A DNA stretch of 64,000 nt, from the NCBI GenBank assembly GCA_905331475.1, contig CAJNYU010002045.1:315937-379936 (forward strand), in the 5' to 3' direction. Positions within the stretch are counted from its first letter, which is position 1; every line of letters starts with the position of its first letter. Below, one piece after another: positions 51,384 through 62,700 of this stretch. The notes below the pieces were generated by a model that searched no databases, had not been told where the DNA came from, and saw nothing but the letters and a program-made list of their open reading frames with translations. This DNA comes from Rotaria socialis. Its lineage: Eukaryota; Rotifera; Eurotatoria; Philodinida; Philodinidae. Both the position numbers and the translations under genes were made by a program.

Positions 51384-53924
51384 TTAGTTTTTGCAGCAGG
51401 CTTCATTGATCTTTTTAATTGCTTTGGGAATATCGCTGGATGGATTGATGTCAAAGAATCCATTCGGTTTAAGGGTAAATCCACAGACAACAACAGGCAT
51501 AACAGGAAAATCTTCTTGTCTTGGAATATGTGTTACACCAAATGTATACCAAAGTACAATATCTCGGTTGACAATGGATCGATCTTGTTCAGTATATTTA
51601 TGTAAACCTATGTCAGATTGACATTGATTTGGATAATTTCCAGATCCAAACATTTCCTTTTCATGAAAAGGTGTTACCCATACGTGATAATCAACAAAGC
51701 TAGCACGTTTACGCCACCAGGCATTTTTAGAGCTCAATGGCATGCAATTCTCTCCTGGATATAATTTATAACCTGTTGGTTGGCCAATTGCATTTCGAGT
51801 GGCATTACTTTCAAATATCCATGAACGAGATTTTTCTAAAGATAAATGACTTCTTGCTTGTTTTTCCGTATCGAGTCGTGTTTTATTTATATGAAATGCA
51901 TTATGAAATCGATTGTATTCAGCATCGTCGGGATCAGCTTCAACATCAACCATATATGCTGTATTATCTATTCCATCAATTGCTAAATCGAGGCGTACAT
52001 TAAAAAAATGTTGATGATATGCTGAAAACAATTGTGGTGCAATTATTGAACCATAAGCAGATTTCTGGTCGGGTGGAATTGCGCCTAATGAAAGAATACC
52101 AGTCATTTTAACTTCAAAATGGATGCTAGCATCTTGATATAAATACCTATAAATAGTTAAAAAGTCGAAAAAAAAAGGTTTTCAGCAAAATTAAAATAGA
52201 AAACATACTAGAATAGAGTTTATCTTAGAATAAATTAGTACGTCAAGATTGAAAATCTGTCTTATTTGATTAAATTTCTTATAAATAATTTGAATGTTAC
52301 TAAAATGATGAAATCTAATTTTTTTTAGTTTATTAAATTATAATTGTATTTTTCGAGAAAAAAAAAGAAGACATTCGAGCAAATCTTTAAATAGACTTAT
52401 CAATTTACTGAAAAAGTAATTACAACTCAGCCTTCATTCATATTACATGCAGAGAGAAATATTAACAGGCCTCTGGTTCTGAGCTATATCTCATTGATGT
52501 AGTCTTTTTCTCTTGTTATACACAATAATGTCTATCATTTTCAATTGCTTTTAACTGTGCCTAACAGGAAATAATATTCTTGCTATATGAAAAAATTATC
52601 CTATATGATAAATACTATAATTACCAAAAAAATCCATATTCATAATTTTCAATGGTTGCAATACTTGAAATAACCAAACGTCTACTACGTCGAACCTAGA
52701 CAAAGAAAAATTTACAAAAAAATATAATTTTTGTTTTCTTTTGAAAAATGACTTCAGGATTATTTAATCGTCGATCTGTATGTTTCCATAAAATTCCTAC
52801 ATCTTCTTCATGAAGACAAATAGCATTTTTAATGACTAATAAGTCTCCTCGACTTGAACACATGTTTGCATCAAAATATTTTATACAGCCAAGACAATCA
52901 CAACCAAGTTCAAGACTGTTCGTAGAACAACCTAAACCATATTCACCACAATCGAATGCATTTTTTCGTGCCTGCTGTTCAGCTGGATCGCCATAGGGTA
53001 CAACCATTTCACTTAATGCACCTCGATAGAATACCGATCGATTATCATACGTTAAATTGTGTAGAACTAAACCTTCACGCATTGTAAAACCAACAACAAA
53101 TGACCATTTTTGCCATGATACTTGATTACCATCGGTTTGAAAACTTGGACCTTCAGGCTGAATGATTTCGAAGGGTCGAATATCGTCACGAAGTTTTTTC
53201 ACTCGATCCGATGTATAATTAAAATTCAGATAGGGAATTGGATAATGATTATAGATTTCAATACGAATAACTTCCACTATGAAATTAAAATAAGAAAATT
53301 TGAAAAAAAAATGAAGACTTTTAAAATCATTTCTTTACTTGTATTAAGATCCACAACAGGTCGTAAACCTTCAATAGGATGTGTATATCCATTATCAGTT
53401 GGATCAGATCGTACAAAACATAATGGTCTTGCTAAACGATGTGTACGCTCTTCTTCTTCGCCATAATATCCACTTGACCATATATCAACCATAACCCGAT
53501 TAACGTCCTCAATACCATAATGTTTAAGTATTAATTCTTGAAATTCAGTGGAACGAAGTACAGCTTGTTCGCATTCCGTTTGTTCATCAATAGTCATTGT
53601 TGGTTGAACATTAGGTATGTGTTCAAGTGAAACAATATGGCCTTCATCTTCTAGTAAAATGCGTGCTTCATAACATGAATTTGTTTCATTATTAAAGAGA
53701 ACAACATCGGCTTCGCGTGTGATCTTTTCCTTTGATTTTGTAAGTATTTTTTCTTTTGCTGGTTCTCGTAAAGTAATAGATACAAAACGTGTTGTTGATG
53801 TGACTTTATCACTTTGCTTTTTTAATACATTGACAGCAAGTCCAATTTCAGCAAGTGATAATGGTTCTAATGGATGGCGCGTTTCACTGTTAATTTTAGT
53901 AGTTTTTACTTCTTTGCTCGCCAT
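51384..53924 (-). CDS. Copper amine oxidase (topaquinone enzyme), no secretion signal
   Basis: Four exons (53339-53924, 52753-53276, 52625-52695, 51384-52146) give 647 residues starting MASKEVKTTK. The family oxidises primary amines to aldehydes, releasing ammonia and hydrogen peroxide. All active-site features are present: Tyr ~388 in TIENYEYG (converted to topaquinone), copper ligands His ~438 and ~440 (YHQHFF) and His ~600 (VTHIPRQED), and the catalytic base Asp ~304 in FDCGEYG. The N-terminal N2 domain opens with RHPLEPLSLAEI, as I recall in bacterial, fungal and plant peroxisomal enzymes. Animal secreted or membrane amine oxidases have an N-terminal hydrophobic segment, which is missing here. 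The C-terminus ACCKN is not a canonical peroxisomal signal. The second intron uses a weak GTCATT donor, chosen because it restores NPEVRRSRRL. A 5' UTR intron just before the ATG is possible. Confidence 0.92.
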
Positions 53925-54540
53925 TTTAATGTATTGAGTTCTCACTAGAAATGAAATAAAATATAGGCTTAGCACTTTATTTCTTTTGTGTTCTATATTT
54001 CGTTGATTTTTATTTAGACTACTATTTGCATACATTTTCATTTTTTTTTATCGTAAAGCTTTAAGTACATATATCAGGGCAATAAGTGAAAAAGAAAAGA
54101 TGCAATGATAACATTCGCACTTGAAATCTAAATTGAAGGTGAACACACGTGCCTTATAAATATTTGGTAATTACAAACCAATCAAAATGCATGTCCTTAT
54201 TTTACCGTAATTAGACCATTGCGTTTCCTTTTTTTTCCGCCGCCTGTTAGACCCTGGCGGTAGAATAGAATCTTTATGTGGATGTTGACACTGAAAATAT
54301 GGCACTTAAACTGAATCGTATGTCGCACTCAAGACAGAGTCAATCATGCAGTATTTTATAGAATTAGTAATTCGTCACCATGCTAAACTAAGTAGAATCT
54401 CTCGATTTCGTTAAAAGTAGAAAAAGAAATCTAACTGAAAAAGTGTGCTAGTTTACATTTTGAAATCTCTCGAACTCTATCACTAGGTCATTGGCAAGTT
54501 GATAGGACGACGAAACGTTTTTTCGTAGTTTTGTGATAGT

Positions 54541-54664
<124 letters not shown>

Positions 54665-55141
54665 AGAGAGAGGTCAATATGAAAATGGATTAGAGCCCCC
54701 CCCCTGGGCTTGTATTGATACAGTAGTAATTTGTTTTTGTCTCTCTATATAAAATTTCACAGATTTTCGTAAAATTATTTGGACTTATCGCAAATAAATA
54801 GTCAAGATCATTGAAATAATGACTCTCTTACAAAGGGCAAACAGCTGAAATCAGACTTTTCTTGTTTCTGTGATTTTTCTTATTTTCTTGATTTTAAATC
54901 AATTAATTTAAAATTAGAAAAAATGAAAAGAAAATCACCAATAAACTAAAAATTAAATAAACTTAAAAATCAGAAAAAAACAATAAAAAATTAAAAGAAT
55001 CAAAACAATCTGTTTGAAGTTGTTTCAGTCTCAATTGATATTTTGGATAACAGAGATTAAAAATTTTATCGCTTATGTTGGATCGAGTGATTGAATTTTT
55101 TAATTTTTTTGCAAACTTCTGTACGAAAGTCGCGCTAGTAG

Positions 55142-55222
55142 TCCTTCCATAATAGAAGCCCCCTTAAAATTTTTTTAAAAATGGCTAGTTTAGAAGCCCC
55201 AGGGCTTCTATTATTGGAGAGG
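55142..55222. repeat. Short inverted repeat (MITE-like hairpin)
   Basis: The left arm CCATAATAGAAGCCCC and right arm GGGCTTCTATTATTGGAG are near-perfect reverse complements around an AT-rich spacer with a second inner TAGAAGCCCC/GGGCTTCTA pair. Confidence 0.55.
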
Positions 55223-56984
55223 TTAGTTACTATTTATTAAAAACAAGACCTACTGAATCAAAACGAACGATAATATATCGCTGAATAGAAAAAAAAACTA
55301 CTCTGTATATTTTCGCTCTCTAAATTCATTGAAAAAACATCCAATGAAGATTTAGATTTTAACGTTATGGTAAAAGTTTACTCTAAAAAATTCTCCCTCT
55401 CGCCATTTTTTTAACCAACTGTGCCAAAATTACACGTAGAACCCATTCGACGCTGCAGTGAAGTGTAATTGTGGCGCATTGATCGTAAAAAGCCTCTATC
55501 TGGAACTACGATTACTGTGTCAGAGTTTCGAATTGTATGATTCAGTCTATTCAATACCAACCAATTACAAGTAGTTCTTTCATAACCATGGTTGGTTATA
55601 TCAGAGCGCTTAAATTTAATCACAGAGCGGCATCAATAAAAGCAAGTCTTGATGCAAATGTGGTTTATACTCGATTTTACTTGAGTAAACAGAACTTGTT
55701 ATTTGTATAAACGGTATTTTAATCAAAATGCAGATCTGAGGTTAGGTTTCCAGTATTATTAATATATTTCTAAGGATTTTGACAAAAGTTTTTAAGCTTT
55801 TAATCTCTTTAAAAATGAAGTCTACTTGTCACTTAGATCCATGAGTAATATCTTTCATTATTTACTGATATTTAAATTGGCATCACAATCATGACTATTG
55901 ATAATTTGAGTACATGTTGGTAGTATAAAACCTTGTTTCTTGTAACTATTCAGCTAAAATTCTATTGCAATCATAGGGCGTTTTGACTGGAAGGCGTCAG
56001 TTATTAGATCTTGAATATCAGTATATTATTCAACACATGAACTAGTAACCGAAAGATACGTGAGTAATTGCGACTTTCCACCCTGCAGGAAGCTATTTAA
56101 CACCGACAAAAATGATAAGAACCTTGGCCGAAGATTTCATTTGATATGTTCAAGGATTATACTACTAAAAATAGAACAGTTAGATGTGAACCGCTCTTTA
56201 AAATTGTTATTTACAAGTAAAAATCTTATTTATTTTCATTTTAAATAAAAATTGCCTTTCATTGTTTAGAAAATTCGGTACACCATTGCAGATACAATGC
56301 ATAGAAGGATATAATTCTTTAATTAAAATAAATGTACTCTAGTTCAGATTTAATATTCAATGCATTAGTTTTGTTATTATTTCTAAGTGCAGTTTTTCGT
56401 CAAATAGTGTTTAAAAATATTTCCATGTCTTTACTGGTGCAATATTTCATACAAATATTGCTATCCGATAGTATATATGTGAGTAATCCCAAATAAAAAA
56501 TTCTTCGGATAGAAGAGCATCACTAATCATTTTATTTCCTGGCATGTTCATTCGAATTTGTATCGATGGCAAGCAATTCTATATATTAATTTTTACCGTT
56601 CACTGCACTTTGCTTCAAAAACTCCAAATACTATTTTTAAAGGTGACAGCGGGGCAGAAAAGGATGAAAGCAATTATTTGCACTCTGCTCTTTTTCGCTG
56701 TCGGATGCGATACGATTATCCTACATAATGTCAAACTGTGATATGTAATCATTACTATTGTTGATCATCGTTATTCAAAACCCTCTTCAAGCTACTTGCT
56801 TTTCGTTGCCAATGCAAATATTTAAAAGTGAGAACAAAAAAAAATAATGAATACAAAGTGTAAGACGTGCTAAATTCTTCTGAAATGATAGTTTTCAATG
56901 GACCGATCGTATGTCCAATATATTGATAGTATGACTAATTTAGATGCGAACGAGGATAACGCATGCATTATGTAACAGAATAAT

Positions 56985-57428
56985 TTATTTTTTTCCAAAA
57001 AATGTATCCCAATGAGGCTTTTTTCCATAACCGTATGATGGTCGAGTTCGACGACTAGCGCGGTCGACGGGGGAAAGAAAAAACCGTTGAAAGGTTGCTT
57101 CTTTTCCCCTCAATAAATCATCCGGGAGTTTACGTTTTCCGTTGGTGATTTTGTCACCAAGTTCGTTGATTTCGTCGCCAAGTTCATTGTTTTCGTCGCC
57201 AAGTTCATTATTTTCGTCGCCGGTCTCGTCGTTTTCGTCGTTGACTTCGCCGATATCTTCTCGTTGATTGAATTGTCTTTCTCGGCTTTTCAAAAGTGAT
57301 AACAAATTTGAATAACTTGGTGACTCATGAATATATCTTCTGGATATCTTCGCAGCTGGTTGAATATTTTCTGATGATGCTACCGGTGCTAGACACAATA
57401 GAAGAATCCTAATTAAAAGATATCTCAT
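56985..57428 (-). CDS. Candidate neuropeptide precursor with two C-terminal amidated peptides
   Basis: One exon, 147 residues from ATG 57428. The first ~19 residues (MRYLLIRILLLCLAPVASS) are a clear signal peptide. The middle has an acidic spacer of four 7-residue repeats (GDENNEL and variants, residues ~66-93). The C-terminus is arranged as a prohormone: GKR at ~98, then KLPDDLLRGK ... VDRASRR, then TRPSYGY-GKK, then PHWDTFF-GKK at the very end. Gly before a dibasic site is the amidation and cleavage signal, predicting TRPSYGY-amide and PHWDTFF-amide. I do not recognise either as a known neuropeptide family. The TAA stop is part of an AATAAA motif, so the 3' UTR is short. Acts, if real, as a secreted signal. 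The precursor call is good; the family is open. Confidence 0.7.
   Translation of the reverse strand: MRYLLIRILLLCLAPVASSENIQPAAKISRRYIHESPSYSNLLSLLKSRERQFNQREDIGEVNDENDETGDENNELGDENNELGDEINELGDKITNGKRKLPDDLLRGKEATFQRFFLSPVDRASRRTRPSYGYGKKPHWDTFFGKK
57153..57236 (-). repeat. 21-bp coding minisatellite in the neuropeptide precursor
   Basis: Four tandem units of 21 bp (plus-strand form GTCGCCAAGTTCATTGTTTT plus C) encode the GDENNEL heptapeptide repeats. Units differ by a few bases, so expansion is not recent in all units. Confidence 0.8.
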
Positions 57429-58215
57429 CAATAAATTTCTATCTTACAGTATAAAAGAATCACTACAACAACAGAAATGGTTGAGAGCGTCAAAACTTGC
57501 ATGACGATTTGTAAAAAAAAAACTAAAGGAAAAACGAATGATGTCGTCAAATTTTCAATTGCAAATATGTGTCTATGTATATATAGAAGAACATGAAGTT
57601 AGTAGGTGTTGAAAGAAAAATCAATTATAAATTTCATGCTAGAATGTTTTTTTCTGTATTTGACTACTCTTGTAAAAAGCGAAAAAAAATAAAAAAATAG
57701 ATTGACTGCTGATGTCGGGTGTGGGCGTCATCACAACCGACGTATTAGTTTATGACTCAAGAAAAAATACACAAGCAATTCCACGCATATAAACAACTTT
57801 TACTCAAAAACTTCTGGTTGAAAAAAGAGCAATATTTTGACTATTATATGATATGTCATCTAGAATAACTACAATCGGAAACAGCGTTTGCCGAAGTAAA
57901 TTATAATGACAAGCTGTCAAATTACTTAATGTATGTTAAGTTGATTAATTATTTAGATGACCTCTAATAAGAGATGATCTGAAAACATTTAGCATATAGA
58001 CAGATATGTCTATAATTTAATATCAATGATGCATAATACAGACCACAAAGCTTTTTTTATATTAGTATTTTATATACATTTCTTTAGGAAAGAATATGAA
58101 ACTTGTATTATATATATATTCCGCTTAATAACCATACAATTGCGCAGAAAAAGAGAGAACATTACCACGAACGTACTCTTTTGCGTTCGTATTCGTCTCA
58201 TTAAATATCGATAGA
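57429..58215. other. Intergenic, no gene seen
   Basis: AT-rich; should hold the neuropeptide precursor promoter. Nothing else recognised. Confidence 0.5.
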
Positions 58216-59138
58216 AAAACTAGATGGTGTTTGAGTTTCAGTCGAAAACGAAATGCGATGCGAAGCTCGAATCGGATCTTCACGAAAAATCTACGATTCA
58301 GAGAAATCTTGAATACTTTTTTATGTCGACATGATGAAATTCATCACTGAGAAAACTCCATTCTTACTTAGCGATACATTCTTAAGGATCAATTTCGATT
58401 GATCGATTAATTATCTCGATGATTCGTTATCTTAGATCAGCTGTAAATGAATAAGCTATAGTGGATAACATATGTTCGTGACGTCACTTTAATTATCTCG
58501 CAACAAATTTCTTTCATTTTTGTCATTTTGGAACCACATTTGTGACTGAACAAAACTTCAGATTAAAGATTCGAAAACAGATGTAAAAGGTTCGATCTTG
58601 ATACTTCGATCTCACTTTTCAACGAGTTTTCTACGATTTTCGGTTCTCGAGATCATCGCGTCACAAAATGACGACTTGTGATGCGTACATCAAGTGAGTA
58701 AAAATAAAAAAATAAAAAAATAAAAAAATAAAAAAATAAAAAAAATAAAAAAAACTCGCGACGGACTACATAAATGCTTCTGCTTCGCATCGCATTAAAA
58801 ACTAGATGGTATCCGAGCTTTACTCGTATACGAAATGCGATGCGAAGCTTGAATCGAATCTACTACGAAAAATTTTCAATTCGAAGAAATATTTCACTCT
58901 TTTAATGAGACATGATGAAATTCATCTCTAGGAAAACTCGATTCATACTTAGCGATATATTCTTAAAGAACGGTTTCGATTGATTGATTAATTATCTGTA
59001 TGATTCATTATCTATAATCAGCTGTGAACAGACATACGTGTGGCTAGTATTTGCTTATGNATCTCAAGTAAAAAAGAAAGAAAAAAAAAAAACTCGCGAC
59101 GGATAACATAAATGCTTCTGCTTCGCATCGCATTAAAA
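58216..59138. repeat. Imperfect tandem duplication (two units)
   Basis: Unit A (58216-58796) and unit B (58797-59138) both begin ACTAGATGGT, share ACGAAATGCGATGCGAAGCT, GACATGATGAAATTCATC and ATTAATTATCT blocks, and both end in ACTCGCGACGG ... AAATGCTTCTGCTTCGCATC. Unit A carries ~240 extra bases in its middle. Poly(AAAAAAT) runs precede the end of unit A (about 58699-58750). One ambiguous base lies at 59060. No ORF. Identity of the repeat family unknown. Confidence 0.7.
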
Positions 59139-59777
59139 ATGGCGACTTCGAAGCATCGCTATACAGTGCTTCGCACCGTAATAATATATTCCCCATTTTG
59201 TTTTTAATCAACCGCGCTACTTTCCAATCAGATATTTTCTTTTTCTAGATTGTTTTGATATTATTCCATTATAATAGATCATTGATGAATTAATAAATAA
59301 AGGCATTTTGTATTGCATATATAGACAGGAATATATTTTTTGGGAATCGGTAAAAGTGAACTAAAAGAACACTGTACACTTGAGATGAAGTTAACGGAAA
59401 GAAAACAGACAAATAAATTTAAATGAATGAACAACAAATAAAACATGTCTACTGTCGGGAAATGAAAGAAAGCAAAACGGAAAGACGCACATGCACGAAC
59501 ATATTACATAATTCATCGTCAAAATGTGGTACTATATTGTTGAAAATAACAAATAAAGTTTTTTTTACCAAATGTGACTAGAATGAAACAAAAAATGATG
59601 GTACAAGGAAGACAATAGCATTTTAATAATTAGAAAATAGAATGGGAAATAAATGTTTAAATTCAATCGAAAAACGCAAAATAAACGAAGAAGAAAAAAT
59701 TAAGATCTACGACATTATGACCTAGTTGCCAAATGGAATCAAATGAGATTTTTGTTTTTGAAATTGCTTTTCTCTAA
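59139..59777. other. Intergenic, 3' of MADD
   Basis: AT-rich, no gene seen. Confidence 0.5.
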
Positions 59778-62700
59778 TTATTGCTGTTGATCATTCCCAG
59801 CTTCGAAATATGAAAATACACATAGAATGGCATAACAAATACGATCAGCCTAAAAATTAGGAACATAATACTTTTTTTATTTTAGTACGAAAAACAAAAT
59901 ATCGTCTAACAAAAACCATTTATTATGACACAGATTTATTTTCATATGCGATTGAGGTCATAAACAACTTGCTGACGTTTTTGTTTCGTATGATTTATTC
60001 AAAATCAACCTCACATTAAGCACTCTTCATTTAATTTTAAGTATTTTCGAAGTCAATTATTTTATGAAGAGATTTTAGGATAGAAAATTATGCATCTATT
60101 TTTAATAATCAACTGAAAGGATTTTTCATTTATTATATTGACTAAATTTCATCGACGACAGAGCCGATCAACTATTTAATTCATCTCATAAAATGTTCTA
60201 TGCGCGTTTATCTATTTATTTTTCTTTATGATCCGTTGAAATTTTGCAAACGCATTCTCCATTGAATACTGATTATAATAAAAGCTATGACTTAAATCTA
60301 TTTTTTAGTCACGGATTGTTGACATAGCTGAGGCGTGCCAGCAAGTCTCCATTACATGTAAATAATAAATATTTAGATAACATTTAGAAAGCTAAATAAA
60401 AATCCCAATAGATTATAGAACACGAACAATACCTAATTCATCGATAATCTGCTGCGTGTGATGATTATTAACATTGGATATACTATTAGCAGAGTATAGT
60501 TTGCGACGTTCCACCAAAATGGATACAACACGATGAAAAGCAAGCAGTGCACTACTCGCCTACACATACATCACAAGACAACATTTAACAGATAATCTAT
60601 ACGAATAGCTGAAACACTTACCGTTGACGATTTATATTTTCTAATAAGAATTTGTTTTGTATTCGGATCTAAAAAAATGAATGAAAAATTGAAATAAAAC
60701 AAAAAACATGATGTTTTATTTCTTGATCAATACCGAATTCTTCCAGTACAAATATATCTCCTTTTTGTGTTGTACATTTTCGGATCTTCTGTAATTCAAT
60801 AAATTCCTAATTAAAAACAAGACATATAAATAAAACTGCTTCATATTTTCTTAAATTATACCTTATCATTTTCAAATGTTAAACAAATGCCTTCAAGGCA
60901 CACTTGTAGGATTCCTCCTTCACCTGTATTAACATCTCTTATGGGAAATTCGCCACCGAGTTCTTGACCTTTATATAAAAAAAAACAGAATTTTGTTGAT
61001 TCTTTCTTTAAAAAAAATTAAAATGCTTTTTCTCACCTGGTAATACGCCTTTCATTCGGGATGCTGCCTTTTCCATGGCTTCTTTTATTGAAAAATATAG
61101 ATCACGACACTAAATGATTTCGTATTAAATTTTCGTTTATTATTCAAATTTTTTGTTTATACTCGTTTTGTATAAAATTTATTAAGTTGCGTTTCACCGT
61201 CAGCTTTACGCCATAGGCAAAGTACTTTTGTCTTTGGACAAAATGTCATATTGACTAATTTTTCAAACCAACAACGATCATAAACTTCGCCAAGTACACT
61301 TCGAAGAATAATACAATCGTCCCAAACCTATTAGAAATACGATGAGTAAATAAAATACATAGAAGAAAATTTGTTTCTTTTCTAACCTCCATAAATAGCA
61401 TATCACCAGTATTGTCTGTTCCCCAATGTACGGTGAAACTTTGTTTTTGTAATAGACGGCTACCTGATGGACGTAAGTCAACGTCATTGCCATTCTAAAA
61501 GAAAAGAATACATTTGATTAGAAGTCATATAGTGTGATGATGATTTTGTATTCGTTAAATATTTACCAAATTAGCAACATTATCAAGTAATTCATTGACT
61601 TGTTGACTCATTGTTAAACCAATATGACAACGGCCAAGTATTCGACGAATTTTTCGACGAACCTCTTCTTTACTGACACGCATCATTATCATAAATGCGA
61701 CCAAATTATAAAGCATAACTGCTAATAAACGATCTTCATCTAATTCTAAACGTTTACGATCCGCATTCGATAATGAATAATAACTTAAAACATAGAAAAG
61801 AAAATTTTCTTTCTTTTCTTTTTTTGTTAAAGAAGAAGGTTTACCGTTCCATCATCTCGGCTGGACCTTGATCAAGACCAATAATATCACGCTCTTGTGC
61901 GACAGCATCAAGAAATACATCTTCCCACACTTGCATTTGATCCCATAAATGACTACGTGAACTACCGATAAGAATTTCGAATAAATACTGTTTATCAATA
62001 GGAGACGTTGAATTATTTTCAGTTGCTTGTACAATCAATCCATTACGATATCTAAATCAACAAGTTCTGTATGTAAAAATATATTTATAAAAAATTATTC
62101 ATTTCTTTTGCAAAGTCATAGATTCATTAGTTCGGTCAATTACAATAAATATCTCTTTTCGTTCATGATTTTTACTTACTCTACAGAGTAAGCAATTGAG
62201 TCAATAAATCGATTGTAAACGGTAGGAAAAATGTGGTAGATATTAAAAAAATATATTTGATATTTGATATTTGATATCAATATCAGCCTGAATCAAGAAA
62301 TTCGATAGCTGATTGTTAGTTTTACCTGTAATCATATTCTATTATAATCCTATAAGCTATGAAAACATTATTAATTCGTTTTTCTTATTAAAATGAATAG
62401 ACCATAATCTTCTAATATTGAAATCTATACGGATCTTTCAAATTTCTATCAAATAAATGGAGAATTTTAGAAAAAAATCCATAGCCGTCTCATACATATT
62501 GACAAGTTACTATCAACCTTCTCTAGGATTATTTTTTGTTTTCATAAAAATAAATTTCAGCAATTACCTATGTCCAGCAGAGAAAACACTTTTAACTGAT
62601 GATACATTTGATAATCGTCGAACTTTTAATTTTTCATCATTCAATTGATTTGATGTTCGTATATGATGATGATTTATTTTAGATGGACGTCGACTAGATG

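Noticed and set aside
55411-55623. Minus-strand open stretch of 70 codons with protein-like composition
   Set aside because: No ATG at the start, no splice context and no recognised family. Kept only as a possible gene fragment in the intergenic note.
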